Position numbers and translations under genes: made by a program
Shown: piece by piece, positions 33,281 to 43,389 of the stretch
How the letters are laid out: each line of letters begins with the position of its first letter
Position numbering within the stretch: position 1 is the stretch's first letter
Notes under the pieces: model-generated
The model's database searches: none
Seen by the model: the letters and a program-made list of their open reading frames with translations, nothing else
What the model was told of the DNA's origin: nothing
Assembly (NCBI GenBank): GCA_036513895.1
Contig: DATBYF010000043.1
Span: 19,649 to 83,648, forward strand
Origin: Palsa-147 sp036513895
Lineage (GTDB): Bacteria > Acidobacteriota > Terriglobia > Acidiferrales > UBA7541
Direction of reading: 5' to 3'
DNA: 64,000 nucleotides

Positions 33281-36200
33281 TTATCGCCAATTTCCGAAGA
33301 GGACGAATGGCGCCCAGTAATATGGGTGAGCGTAAGAGGCAGGAGCTGTGACGCCTTGCGGTTGAACGCCTCTTTCGGCTGCGGGTTTCGTTCCATCGCT
33401 GGCTTTCGCATTCGATTCCGCGGCCACGTGACTCGGTTTGATCTCGCCGCGCAGCAGCGCAAGTTGGGCCTCGCGCAGGGCTTCTGCTTTGGGCATGCGC
33501 GCGTTGGAAATCCATAGCCGGTAAAATTCCTGCATCAAAAGGCCCGTACTCGCGTCGCTGACTTCCCACAGGCTAGCGACTACTGCTCTCGCGCCTTTCT
33601 GCTGCGCCAAAATTCCAAGCCCGTCCACTTCGCGGCCGTTGCCTGTGTCTCCTCCCATTGCCGTGTCGCAAGCCGAGAGCGTCAGAAGTTGGGTGTCGGT
33701 AAACGTAAGTTCCGGATCTTTGCGAATTTCGGCAAGCGTCAGATGCGCCCCTTCTGCGCTTTTTCCACCCAGCAACAGGAATGAATCGGTTTCGTTCCCG
33801 GGTTCAAACGCGAAATGGCTGGCGATATGCACCAGCGGATAGCCAACCGCGAGCGCCTTTTTCATCGCGTCCTCTGTGAACGCCGCATTCAATATCACTT
33901 CGCCGGGCATCACGCCGTCTTTGTTATCCGCGTGCGGATCGCGAACCACCAGGTTCAATTCACCGGAAACCGAAGGCAGCGCGAGAAAATTTCCGTAGGC
34001 TCGCGATACGCCCATGGCGAGGCCTCGCCACGTTTCGACGTCGGGGCGCTCGGTCAAATGCGAAAGGCTGGCGGGCGTGAAAATCTCGTTGCGATACTTG
34101 GCCACGAGATAGTCTTTGCCGTCGTGCAGCGCCGACACCGGCAAGTAGCGCAACACATCATCGAGAGACCACATCAGCGTCTTCGCTTTAGCGCCCTCGA
34201 GATCCTGCTCCACCGGGCCAACGAGAATCTTGTACAGCTCCTGTGCCTGCGCGATGGGATCGGATTGTGGCTGGTCTATAGACTGGCGGAACGCGAGGAC
34301 TTTCTTCCGCAGATCGGCCGCGCGAATCGGGAACTCACGCGCCTGCATCGCGCTCGCCGTAACCACGATGACTCGATATTTGTCCTCGCCGACGAGCGTA
34401 TAGAGCGCGACCGTGCCAGCATCCAAATGCCTCAGGACGTCTTGCATGCCGCTGGTGTTCTCTTGAATGCTGCCGACGGCTTCCTGCGCCTGCTTCGTTT
34501 TTCCGAGTTCAACGTAGAGCCCATCGAGGAACTGAGACCATTGCTCGTTGGCTTTCTTAAGTTTTTCCGACAGCGCAGCGAGCCGCGCGTCCTCGTCAGC
34601 GGTTCGCGACGGTTTCGCTCGAAGCTCCGCCCATTCGGTGCCGATTGCCGTCACGCTGGCGCCCAGGTCTCCGTAGCGGACATTGGCGCTCTCTTCGGGC
34701 TTCGTTAGCGTGACAGGCGACGTTAGTGAAGACGCGTCCTTGCCATCCCGCCGGATGAATTCGAAGTATTCTTCGTTCTTGAGGAGACCCAGCACCTGCT
34801 CAGCTTCCGGCAAGCGGCCGGCCGAAATCAAAAGATCGGCCACGTCGCGATAAACATCCTCGTTGGATTTCAGAAAGCTTCGCTGCGTTTCTTTTTCGAG
34901 GCCGCGGATGTTCTCGCGAATTCCCTGAAGCCGGTTGATCTCCTGCTTGCCGAAAAAGATGGCGACTTCCGGCCGCTCCTGCTCGCGCCAATATTGCATC
35001 AGATCATCGAGTATCCCGGCCTGAAGTATCGGATCGCGCAATTCCATGGCGATTGCCATCGCCTGGTTTAGCGACTCGAGTGCCCTGTCCTTCTCGCCCA
35101 ATTTGTAGGCAGTGTTGCCGATGTTGCCAAGCGTAGTAGCTTCTTCGGCCCGGTCTCCCACGTCGCGGGCCAGGTTCACCGCTTTCTCGTAATATGACAT
35201 TGCCTGTTCGTACTCCCCGCCTGCCTCGAAGCAAATGCCAATGTTATTGAGCGTAGATGATTCTCCGGCGCGATTGCCCACCTCCCGGAGCAGTTGCAGC
35301 GCTTCGATATAGGCGTCCACTCCCTTGTCAGCCTGGTTCGTGTGAACGTAAACGAAGCCGATGTTGTTGAGAGTTGTCGCTTCCTGATCCTTGTCGCCGG
35401 TGGCGCGTTCGATCGGCAGAGATTGATTGAAATAGTCCAGCGCCTTCTGCTTCTCGCCCAAGTGGTATGCGAGGTAGCCGAGATTTGACAGCGTCTTCGC
35501 CAAAGCCCTCTGGTTACCAGTCTCGCGCTCCAGTGCCATCGCCTTGCCGTAGTAGTCGAAACCTGCCTGCATCTCGCCGATCGACACGTAAAGCGACGCC
35601 ATGTTGTGCAGCATGTCGCCTTCCTGCTCTCGCAGCTGTGCCTTTCTCAGGATAGGCAGCGCTTGGTTGAAATACTCAAGCGCCTTTTGCTTCTCCCCCA
35701 GCGCGCTCAGTTCGTTCCCGATGTTTCCGAGGACGATTCCCATTTGTCCCGACAGCGGATCGTAAGTGCGCTGTAACTCCAGCGATTGATTGTAGTAGTC
35801 GAGCGCTTTTTGACCCTCTCCGGTATCGGCATAAATGCCGCCGATATCGTTCAGCGCTACCCCTTCGTTCGTGTGATCTCCCAACTGGCGCCACAATGGC
35901 AAAGATTTGTTGAACGCTTCGAGCGCGCTCTGTCTGTTTCCGAAGTCATCGTACAAAGATCCAAGCCTGACGAGAGCCTCGGCCTCGCCGTGCGCGTCGC
36001 CGGCATCGTGAAAAAGAGGCACGGCTTGGAGGAGATCATCGATCGCCTCCTGCCGCTGGCCCAGCTCGGAATGCAGCGGGCTGATCGTCTCGAGCGTCGC
36101 TGCTTGGTATGCTTTATCGTCTGAGTCGCGCCAGCGCTGCAGCGCTTGTTCGAATGCATCAAGCGCCAATTTTTTGTCGCCATTATCGCGGGCGATCGTC

Positions 36201-37333
36201 CCAATGCAAATGAGCGATGTGGCTTCCGACGGACGGTCGTCGAGATCGTGCGCGAGCGCCAAAGCTTGTTGGTAGGCTTCGAGCGCCTTTTGCTTGTCGC
36301 CCGAGGCGTAGTGAAGATTTCCCAGGCTGTTGAAAGTTACAACCTGGCCTCTGCGGTCCTGCGTAGCGCGCTGAAGATTCAACGCCTGGAGATAGACTTC
36401 GATTGCTTTCTGATTCTCACCGGCGCCGGCGTAGATGTAGCCGATGAAATTGAGAGAGAAAGCTTCGGCGTTGCGATCTCCCACGGTACGCCAAATCTTC
36501 AGTGCTCGATTTTCATAGTCCAATGCCTTCGCGGTGTCGCCGGAATTTTCGTAGCGCCCAGCGAGCGCGTTTTCCGTCATGGCTTCTTCATAGTTATCGT
36601 GAAGCGCTCGCCACGTTGGCAGAGTGGCTTCCCACTTTTGGATGGTATTTTTTGCAGCTTCAGGTGTGTTGGGAGCGGTTAGTCCGTCGAGGAAAATCCG
36701 CTCCGCTTCGAGACGTTTCAAATCTTCGGGTGTTGGTGAACGCTCGGCTGTGATTTTGATTCGATAGCGGCCCGCCGGATTATTTCCGTCGCCCGCATCC
36801 ACGCTCAGGATGTAGGCGCCGCTCGCGTCCGCCACCACGGAAAACGGTACGGGGCCGAAATCGCCGTTCGGGCGCTCCGCTTGGATAATTTTCTCGCCGT
36901 TTTCGCGAAAGAGCGCGACGAGCAGATGAATCCCCTCTTGCGTCGTCACAACGTGAAAGAACTCGCCCGCCGTGAGGTGCACCTCGTAATGCTGGACGTC
37001 ATTCCCTCTCAGTTTGCGCTCGACTTCCTGGTTGAGTTCTAGCGGCTTGGTGTCCGCCGGCAATTGAACCGGTTGCTGGGCGGCTGGCGCTTCCTGTGTG
37101 CCTGTCGGTTGCTGTGTGGCTGGCGTCTGCTGTGCGGCTGACGGGTGCTGGATGCCTGGCGTCTGCGCGGGTAGGATGTCTTGGGCGCACACCGGCGAGC
37201 TAAGGGAAAATCCAGCGCAGGCCGTCAGAATTATCGCGAAAAGGAGCGACTCTGTGCGGATCGCACAACGCCGCCGAGCGGAAGCGACGGGACTTCCCCA
37301 TCGAAAGCCGCCAGTTCGTTCTCCTGAAATCAA
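33281..37333 (-). CDS. Exported TPR-CHAT protein (caspase-like protease domain)
   Basis: About 1350 residues. A signal peptide (FAIILTACAGFSLSSPVCAQ) precedes a Pro/Gln/Ala-rich linker. Residues ~100-210 form a PPC-like beta domain (YEVHLTAGEFFHVVTTQEG). About fourteen TPRs with ~40-residue period span ~240-840 (GNIGFVY, QKALDYFNQSLP patterns). The C-terminal CHAT domain carries the caspase-type dyad: His1173 in VHIASHFAF and Cys1222 in LTLSACDTAMGG. CHAT proteases include TPR-CHAT/Csx29 and gasdermin-linked enzymes, but a secreted version with a PPC domain suggests an envelope role. The start is uncertain (TTG at 37333; no ATG in frame before the signal). It is monocistronic. Confidence 0.88.
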   Translation of the reverse strand: MISGERTGGFRWGSPVASARRRCAIRTESLLFAIILTACAGFSLSSPVCAQDILPAQTPGIQHPSAAQQTPATQQPTGTQEAPAAQQPVQLPADTKPLELNQEVERKLRGNDVQHYEVHLTAGEFFHVVTTQEGIHLLVALFRENGEKIIQAERPNGDFGPVPFSVVADASGAYILSVDAGDGNNPAGRYRIKITAERSPTPEDLKRLEAERIFLDGLTAPNTPEAAKNTIQKWEATLPTWRALHDNYEEAMTENALAGRYENSGDTAKALDYENRALKIWRTVGDRNAEAFSLNFIGYIYAGAGENQKAIEVYLQALNLQRATQDRRGQVVTFNSLGNLHYASGDKQKALEAYQQALALAHDLDDRPSEATSLICIGTIARDNGDKKLALDAFEQALQRWRDSDDKAYQAATLETISPLHSELGQRQEAIDDLLQAVPLFHDAGDAHGEAEALVRLGSLYDDFGNRQSALEAFNKSLPLWRQLGDHTNEGVALNDIGGIYADTGEGQKALDYYNQSLELQRTYDPLSGQMGIVLGNIGNELSALGEKQKALEYFNQALPILRKAQLREQEGDMLHNMASLYVSIGEMQAGFDYYGKAMALERETGNQRALAKTLSNLGYLAYHLGEKQKALDYFNQSLPIERATGDKDQEATTLNNIGFVYVHTNQADKGVDAYIEALQLLREVGNRAGESSTLNNIGICFEAGGEYEQAMSYYEKAVNLARDVGDRAEEATTLGNIGNTAYKLGEKDRALESLNQAMAIAMELRDPILQAGILDDLMQYWREQERPEVAIFFGKQEINRLQGIRENIRGLEKETQRSFLKSNEDVYRDVADLLISAGRLPEAEQVLGLLKNEEYFEFIRRDGKDASSLTSPVTLTKPEESANVRYGDLGASVTAIGTEWAELRAKPSRTADEDARLAALSEKLKKANEQWSQFLDGLYVELGKTKQAQEAVGSIQENTSGMQDVLRHLDAGTVALYTLVGEDKYRVIVVTASAMQAREFPIRAADLRKKVLAFRQSIDQPQSDPIAQAQELYKILVGPVEQDLEGAKAKTLMWSLDDVLRYLPVSALHDGKDYLVAKYRNEIFTPASLSHLTERPDVETWRGLAMGVSRAYGNFLALPSVSGELNLVVRDPHADNKDGVMPGEVILNAAFTEDAMKKALAVGYPLVHIASHFAFEPGNETDSFLLLGGKSAEGAHLTLAEIRKDPELTFTDTQLLTLSACDTAMGGDTGNGREVDGLGILAQQKGARAVVASLWEVSDASTGLLMQEFYRLWISNARMPKAEALREAQLALLRGEIKPSHVAAESNAKASDGTKPAAERGVQPQGVTAPASYAHPYYWAPFVLFGNWR

Positions 37334-37631
37334 CGGGGCCTCAGGTGCTTAATCGCGCGTATTGACAACGTTAGCCCAATTCTCACACCTCCCACGATTT
37401 CGTTCAATGCACGATTGCAGCCTTAACAATCAGAAGTTCGCGGAGGCCGACGGACGAGACGGAGAGAAAGAACGCGGGACACACTGGAAATATCAGATGC
37501 GGGACTACGTGAACCAGCGTTTCTAAACAGTGAGTAACATCCGGAGCGGAGCAAACAATAAATGGAAGTCGGATTTTCGCGCTTTTACAATCGCCCGCCG
37601 AGTCCGACGCATTTAACTGGCTGAGAGTCAG

Positions 37632-37665
37632 CTCCGGCACTTCTAGCGGACGGCTTCAGCCGGGC
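37632..37665. repeat. 34-bp dispersed repeat, copy 1
   Basis: CTCCGGCACTT-C-TAGCG followed by CGGCTTCAGCCGGGCA. It recurs at 42952-42986 with about five changes. The CGGCTTCAGCCG core is a short palindrome. It lies in the gene-free stretch (37334-37749) between the CHAT and OmpA genes, which otherwise shows nothing recognisable. Confidence 0.55.
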
Positions 37666-37749
37666 AATCTTCGCTTGATTCGGCGTCCGCTAAACATTAC
37701 CTAATCGCGCTCGCGGGTGACCCAAACAATCGATCGCTAGACCCAGCGA

Positions 37750-39780
37750 CTACGGCTCAGTGTTACTCTTTCTTGCCGGTCGCTGCCCAGATTTATCCAC
37801 CTCGCCGCCTTTGGGGCTCAGCAACGTCAGCGCGTCCTTCGCGTTGAATGGATACAGACGCACCGACTGTTGCCCTGTGGTGTTCAGCGAAACGTCCACG
37901 CGCCGGTTATTCGCCATCACAACGACTTGCAGGTTCGCCTCGATTCGTTGCCGCTCCGCATCGCTCAGATCCGGATTCTGCTCGATGAGCTGTTTCACTT
38001 GCGCGGCGTCCAGATTTTGCTCTTTACCCAATGCACGAGTCTCAATGTGGTCAGCGGGAATTCCGTGGCCGACCAAGAAGTCCTTGGTAGAGTCTACCCG
38101 TCGCTCGGTCAGGTCCTTATTGAATTCAACTGACCCGCGATGATCTGCGTGGCCCTCGAGGATCAAATGTGCGTTCGGCTTGAATGTGAGATACCGGTTG
38201 AAATCAGCCGCCAGCGATAGCAGAACTCTCTGCTGGCTCTCGACCAATCCACCGGTTGGATTCGCAATCGTCGGCCGCGCAGTTGGGAAATAGATACTGT
38301 GAAGCGCAAGCCGGGTTTCGAGCTCTCTCACTTCCGGCGGAGGCTGAGCCGCCTGCACATCAATGCTGATCGTGCAATCCGCGGTTCCCGTGCGGCCATC
38401 GTCCACATGCCCCGAAATCGTGTAAGAGCCCGGCGGCAGCCCGGCCGATTGAAACGCGACGTTAGCGCCGGCACCATCAATTCTTCCACCGCTTGCGTTC
38501 CACGAATAAGTCAAAGGATCGTTGTCAGGATCACTGGCTGTAGCCGTGATTTGCACTGGATCGCCGACAGTCACTGACATTCGGTCCGCCGAGCACGCAA
38601 TCGTTGGCGGGCGATTTGGCCGCGGTTGAACGCGAATGCTTGCTGAGCAGCTAGTCGAACCGTTTCGTCCATTGTCCACGCGCACGCTGATCGTGTAAGT
38701 TCCAGGCTGCACGTTTGAAGAATTCCAGCGCACTCCCGGACCAGTCCCGTCAATCGCGCCCTCGCTCGCCGACCACGAATAATTCAACGCACTTCCGCCC
38801 GGATTCGAGGCTTCAGCGCGAACTACAACGAGATCACCCGATCCCGCATAAACAAATTCCGGATCCGCCGAGCAAGTTGCCGTCATCGGCACACTCGGCG
38901 CGGGCGCCGGCTTCCCGCCAAAGCGAAGCACGATTCCCGCAGAAAATCTCCCATTGCTCTGCCATCCGCGTTCTGACCCGCTCGGTAGCGTAGGATTTGT
39001 GAAATGCGTCAGCAGGTACTCGGCTTGAATGGGGCGGATGGCCAAATAATGGTTAATTCGGATGTCGAATCCCGTGCCAGCCAATACGGCAAACGCCCAG
39101 TCGTAGGCGAGAGGTTGGCAGCTCGTGCTCCCGGTACATCCGGAAATAAACACGTTACTCGCGTATGCGCCGCCGACGAGCACTTGGGCAAATGGAGTGA
39201 ATCTTGAATGCGTGCGATAGGAGAGGCGCGGGCCAAACGTATACGTATAAGCGCTGCCGTCTGCTGCCAGCATTCGGCTGCCGGTCGGACTCGCGAGCGT
39301 CACTCGCGTATTATCGAAACCGCCAAAATCCGCCACCACCCCTAACCATCTATTGAAGTTGTATGCAATCGAGGTGCTCCCGCCGTGTAAGTATACTATG
39401 CGATTATTTGGCGAGGTCGGCATAGCTCGCCAGAATGAGTATCCCAAGAACCATTCGACCCTCGGAGTATAGTTTTCCGAATCGCTTCCTCGATACATGG
39501 CGCCAAACGCCGTTGCAGCCGGTTCAGGTGCAGCAAATCCGGGTGCACTTAACTCCGAACGTGGCGGCTGGCTCGTTGAGAAATCGAGCGGCAGATTCTT
39601 AAAGTCCGTTGGCTGCGTAGTACCAGCGATATCGGGCGCATCGTTCAATGAAGAATTCGCAGTCGCAGCTGCTTCGTTCGCCGTCTTCGCCTTAAGCTTC
39701 GTATCGTCATTCGCGCGAACGCCAGGCACAATCACGAAAGCCACAACCATTGTGCCAAGAATGCGAGCTGCAAATCTCAT
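37750..39780 (-). CDS. Outer-membrane protein with beta-barrel, two Ig/PKD-like domains and OmpA C-terminus
   Basis: 676 residues; the ATG at 39780 follows GGAGG. A signal peptide ends near GVRAN. Residues ~80-310 resemble an 8-stranded OmpA/OprF-type barrel (FLGYSFWRAMP, YNFNRWLGVVADFGG, LLTHFTNPTLPSG, GIVLRFGG). Two PKD/Ig-like repeats follow (~315-410 and ~415-500), each built on CSADPE/CSADRM...A.ASDPDNDPLTYSW...DDGRTG. The C-terminal OmpA-like peptidoglycan-binding domain shows ILEGHADHRGSVEFN, LTERRVDSTKDFLVGHGI and NRRVDVSL. It probably tethers the outer membrane to the wall. It is upstream of and co-oriented with neighbouring envelope genes. Confidence 0.9.
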   Translation of the reverse strand: MRFAARILGTMVVAFVIVPGVRANDDTKLKAKTANEAAATANSSLNDAPDIAGTTQPTDFKNLPLDFSTSQPPRSELSAPGFAAPEPAATAFGAMYRGSDSENYTPRVEWFLGYSFWRAMPTSPNNRIVYLHGGSTSIAYNFNRWLGVVADFGGFDNTRVTLASPTGSRMLAADGSAYTYTFGPRLSYRTHSRFTPFAQVLVGGAYASNVFISGCTGSTSCQPLAYDWAFAVLAGTGFDIRINHYLAIRPIQAEYLLTHFTNPTLPSGSERGWQSNGRFSAGIVLRFGGKPAPAPSVPMTATCSADPEFVYAGSGDLVVVRAEASNPGGSALNYSWSASEGAIDGTGPGVRWNSSNVQPGTYTISVRVDNGRNGSTSCSASIRVQPRPNRPPTIACSADRMSVTVGDPVQITATASDPDNDPLTYSWNASGGRIDGAGANVAFQSAGLPPGSYTISGHVDDGRTGTADCTISIDVQAAQPPPEVRELETRLALHSIYFPTARPTIANPTGGLVESQQRVLLSLAADFNRYLTFKPNAHLILEGHADHRGSVEFNKDLTERRVDSTKDFLVGHGIPADHIETRALGKEQNLDAAQVKQLIEQNPDLSDAERQRIEANLQVVVMANNRRVDVSLNTTGQQSVRLYPFNAKDALTLLSPKGGEVDKSGQRPARKSNTEP

Positions 39781-39884
39781 TGTCGCCTCCTGAATCGTGC
39801 CTGCCGGACGCAAAGCGGATGAAAGAATCCGCCTCACATCCGCCAAACCTGTCCGCGCTGTTTTCTATAAGCCGCTTTCTATAT

Positions 39885-42374
39885 TTATGGAGCGGGTACG
39901 TTAATCACCGTATTAACCATCGTCACCGACGCATTGAGCGCCAGCGCTCGACCATTGAGCGTAGTCCCCGCGGAATTGCCGGCAGTTGAGAACGTGATTC
40001 CGGCCGACGCGATGATCGTGCCCACCATCGTGCCGCCCCCCGCCGCGTTAATCGTTGCCGCAGTGCCCACGTACCAATACACGTTCTTCGCCTGCGCTCC
40101 GTTGGTCAGAATGATGTTGCGAGGCGCCGCAGGTCCGCCCACAGTGAGCGAGCTCGCCATCTGGAACACCCAGATCGCGTTAGCGTCGCCCTGCGCATCC
40201 AGAGTCAAATCCGAGCCCGTAAGCAGGAACGAACCGCCCGCCGCTTTGTATATCCCCGGCGTAAGAGTTAATCCGCCGAGTTGGCCGGCGCCTGGATCCG
40301 TACCGCCAGGGCGCGACGCAGGTGAAATAGCGTTGTAAGCCGCAAGCGTGTCAGTCGCGGCCTGCGTCGCGATCATGAATGTAGTAGTCGTGCCTTCAGA
40401 AGGACACGCAACGGTAGGATTCGGCGGAGCCGTATAAATCGTCCCATTCACCAGCCCCATGTTGAGTGTCGTCTCGGTGTAAGTGCACCCTACCCCCGCA
40501 TCGTGGAATCCGGTGACCAGCGTCGATACGCCGGTGGTACCGATATTTCCATTAATAATCGTGTTAATTCCTTGATTTGTTATCCCCGCGCCGCCTCCAA
40601 TCGATCCAAACGTCGAAGCGGTCCCTAGCGGAGGTCCTGTTGGACCCGGAGCTGCGCCAGTCATGAAGCTCCACGGATTCGCCGCAGCACCCGTCGCCAG
40701 CGCATTCCCCGCCAAATCGGTCGCTGCGTTCGTAATCGTTGCCGTATATTCCGTGTTCGCCGCGAGATTCGCTGACGGCGTAAAGGTGGCGATGTCGCTT
40801 GTAGGATCGTACGTAACCGTTCCACTGACCGCCGCTCCACCTGTCCCGGCCACGGCCAATGTGAACGTCCCGGCAGCGAAAATGCTCGCCGGATTCATCG
40901 CTTTACTGAACGTCGCGTTAACTGCCGCGTTCAGCGCCACGCCTGTCGCGCCGCTTGCGGGACTCGTGAGCGTTATCGTAGGCGGCGTGGTATCGGGAGC
41001 TGCGCCCGTCATAAAACTCCACGGGTTGGGTACAGCGCCAGCCGCCAGCGCGTTGCCGGTCAGGTCCGTCGCGGCGTTCGTGATCGTCGCCGTGTATGAC
41101 GTAGCGGCCGTAAGATTCGCTGATGGTGTAAACGTCGCTGTGGATCCCGCATACGTAACGGTTCCCGGCACAGCCGCGCCTCCCGTCACCGCCACGCTAA
41201 ATGTTCCCGCGGCCGTAATCGTCGCCGGGTCCATCGCTTCGCTGAATGTTGCGGAGATAATTTGATTCGTGGGTACATCCGTTGCAGCTGACGCAGGAAC
41301 GGTGATTACCACCGTAGGCGGCGTTGTGTCAGCGGTGAGACCCGTCATGAAACTCCAAGCATAAGTTTTGGCCAAGGGAATGCCGGCAGCACTCGTTGCC
41401 GCGATGCTAATCGTGGCCGTATACATAGTGCTGGTCATCAAATTCGCCGCAGGCGCGAACGTCGCCGTATTCGCGGCTGGCACGTAAGTCACCACTCCGC
41501 TCACCGCCGCCCCGCCCGTGCCGGCCACTGCCACCGTAAATGTCCCGGCGGCTATTACCGTTGCCGCGTTCATCGGCACGCTAAACGTCGCGGTAATTTT
41601 CTGATTGATGGGCACATTGGTGGCGCCGCTTCCAGGATTCGTGGCAATAACAGTGGGGCTCGGTATGGCCGTAAAGCTCCAGGTAAAGGCCGGTGCCACT
41701 TCGTTCCCCGCCAGATCTTGTGCTCCGCTGGTAATCGTTGCGGTATAAGTCACGCCAGCCGTGAGAGCGGCGCTTGGCGCAAATGTCGCCGTGTTTCCAG
41801 CGTAACTGACTGTGCCGTTGACCGCGGCTCCGCCAGTTCCCGTCAAAGTGAACGTCGACGCATTGATCGTCACTGCGTTCATTGGCTCATTAAATGTCGC
41901 GGTAATTATTTGTGCGAGAGGCACATTCGTCGCGCCGCCAGCGGGATTTGTAGCGATCACGAGAGGCGCCGTCCCCGTCATGAAACTCCACGAATAATTG
42001 CTGGCCAGCGGCCCGCCGGTGATATCAGTAGCTCCGGTCGTAATCGTCGCCGTAAATAAAGTGTTAGCTGGAAGATCGCTCGTGGGCGTGAATGTCGCCG
42101 TGCCACCGGCGTATGTCACCGTGCCTGCTATCGGGGCCGTACCGGGCCCTGTCACAGTGAAAGTTGTCGCGTTGATCGTCGCAGGAGCCATGGCGTCGCT
42201 GAACGTGGCGGAGATCGTCGCGGCAACAAGCACATTCATCGCGCCATTCGCGGGCGATGTGGAAACCACGATCGGCGCGGCCGGACCCTGCACTTGTTCT
42301 CGTCCGCATCCGGCCATGGAACTTGTGAGCAGGAACGCCAGAACCCAAATCCTTTTCAATGTAACCTTACGCAT
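39885..42374 (-). CDS. Lipoprotein with five Big_5 Ig-like domains and a DUF3494 (ice-binding-like) domain
   Basis: 829 residues; the ATG at 42374 follows CAGGAGAAG. A lipobox-like SMAGC sits near residue 22. Five ~95-residue Big_5 repeats follow, each opening (V/I)...(N/P)A.GAT(N/D)V and closing with YSWSFMTG. The last ~225 residues are a DUF3494 beta-solenoid: STFGSIGGGAGITNQG, GNIGTTGVST, GQLGGLTLTPGIYKA, WVFQMASSLTVG, NVYWYVGTAATI, GTIIASAGITF. DUF3494 includes ice-binding proteins, but many members are adhesin-like and non-antifreeze. It is probably a surface adhesin or ice/particle-binding lipoprotein. Confidence 0.88.
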   Translation of the reverse strand: MRKVTLKRIWVLAFLLTSSMAGCGREQVQGPAAPIVVSTSPANGAMNVLVAATISATFSDAMAPATINATTFTVTGPGTAPIAGTVTYAGGTATFTPTSDLPANTLFTATITTGATDITGGPLASNYSWSFMTGTAPLVIATNPAGGATNVPLAQIITATFNEPMNAVTINASTFTLTGTGGAAVNGTVSYAGNTATFAPSAALTAGVTYTATITSGAQDLAGNEVAPAFTWSFTAIPSPTVIATNPGSGATNVPINQKITATFSVPMNAATVIAAGTFTVAVAGTGGAAVSGVVTYVPAANTATFAPAANLMTSTMYTATISIAATSAAGIPLAKTYAWSFMTGLTADTTPPTVVITVPASAATDVPTNQIISATFSEAMDPATITAAGTFSVAVTGGAAVPGTVTYAGSTATFTPSANLTAATSYTATITNAATDLTGNALAAGAVPNPWSFMTGAAPDTTPPTITLTSPASGATGVALNAAVNATFSKAMNPASIFAAGTFTLAVAGTGGAAVSGTVTYDPTSDIATFTPSANLAANTEYTATITNAATDLAGNALATGAAANPWSFMTGAAPGPTGPPLGTASTFGSIGGGAGITNQGINTIINGNIGTTGVSTLVTGFHDAGVGCTYTETTLNMGLVNGTIYTAPPNPTVACPSEGTTTTFMIATQAATDTLAAYNAISPASRPGGTDPGAGQLGGLTLTPGIYKAAGGSFLLTGSDLTLDAQGDANAIWVFQMASSLTVGGPAAPRNIILTNGAQAKNVYWYVGTAATINAAGGGTMVGTIIASAGITFSTAGNSAGTTLNGRALALNASVTMVNTVINVPAP

Positions 42375-42951
42375 CAGCTTCTCCTGTTCCATCGCTTGGC
42401 GTTACTCTGCAACATCGGCATCCACGGAGACGGCTCAATTGATAGGCCCAACTATCGGCGACAAAAATCTGCGAAGGCTCATGACGATTTCGTTTTCGGA
42501 GTCATCCGCAAATTGAACCAAATCGGCACATTCAGCCAATCCGTTCAAGTTGTGCTCCCCTTCTAGACTTCGGAGTTCTCACGTGGAAGCACATCCATGC
42601 ACAGAATGTGCCAAAGGCAATTCGGAATTTTTAAATGAGGAATGGATTCAAGTTCGGGGCAAGATTGTGATTCAAAACCGGATAGAATTTGATTGCCCTC
42701 TAGCGCGGAAGAGCACATTCACGTCGCAACTCGCCCCTCGTCCCAGATCGGGAAGCCAGCAGATTCATTTTGGCGGCGTGGCAACCTCGATTTTCGTCAG
42801 GCCACGACTTCCGTCGTGCGATCAACCATCGCAAATCCGTCTGACTTTACTGCTTGCGGAAAAAGTACAAACATTCTTATCCCGAACGAAGTGAGGAATC
42901 TGTGGTTCGTATCGAGAGGCTGCATCACGTTTCCACTCAGGCAGGCACGCC

Positions 42952-42986
42952 CTCCGGCACTTGTAGCGCTCGGCTTCAGCCCAGCA
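42952..42986. repeat. 34-bp dispersed repeat, copy 2
   Basis: Shares CTCCGGCACTT, TAGCG and CGGCTTCAGCC with 37632-37665. Copy 2 lies about 5.3 kb from copy 1, on the other side of two envelope genes. Confidence 0.55.
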
Positions 42987-43061
42987 GCCTTTTCTCGGTT
43001 GCAGTTACACCCGAGATCACGCAATCGCTGATCACTCGCCCGTCCAATATAACAAACCTCA

Positions 43062-43093
43062 TTCAGAGCCGGGAGGCTCCCGCCTCCCGGACC
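43062..43093. repeat. 32-bp dispersed hairpin, copy 2
   Basis: Stem CCGGGAGGC / GCCTCCCGG with loop TCCC and the same flanks as 5299-5330. Relative to copy 1, C-C to G-G on the left arm is matched by G-G to C-C on the right arm, so pairing is kept. Confidence 0.7.
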
Positions 43094-43389
43094 CAATTAA
43101 CAATTGGCTAGATTCGGCAGGAAGCGTACATGTTTTTGCCTTTCGGTGGAAGCCCCCCTGCTTCAGTAGGGGGAGCTGGACTTCAGTCCAGCGAAAAAAT
43201 ATGGCGCTCGACGGGCTTTTTCAGCCCCGGCCTTCTCGTGCCGTACAGGACGCCCCGCACTGTACCGATACAGTTCATCCGGCCAGTAGAAACACCTGTC
43301 GCCATCGCTCATAATTTCACTCCCGCGCAATCCGCGTCCTCCATTACCACGATGAAGAGCGCGCGGAAACTGCGACGGCCGATCCGCGC

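Larger units (their letters stand above)
42375..43389. other. Gene-free region with dispersed repeats
   Basis: About 1 kb between divergent lipoprotein genes. Frames here have no start signals. It carries the 34-bp repeat copy (42952-42986), the 32-bp hairpin copy (43062-43093) and a short palindrome GCTGGACTTCAGTCCAGC (~43180). Promoters of both flanking genes must also lie here. Confidence 0.55.

Noticed and set aside
33815..34708. A 297-residue plus-strand frame opposite the CHAT gene
   Set aside because: Antisense shadow of a GC-rich coding region; Arg/His-rich composition, no ribosome-binding site, no domain.
36146..36682. Plus-strand frames opposite the TPR region
   Set aside because: Their periodic look comes from the TPR repeats on the other strand.
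40663..41265. A 200-residue Ala/Val-rich plus-strand frame
   Set aside because: Antisense of the repeated Big_5 domains; low-complexity repetition mirrors the real gene.
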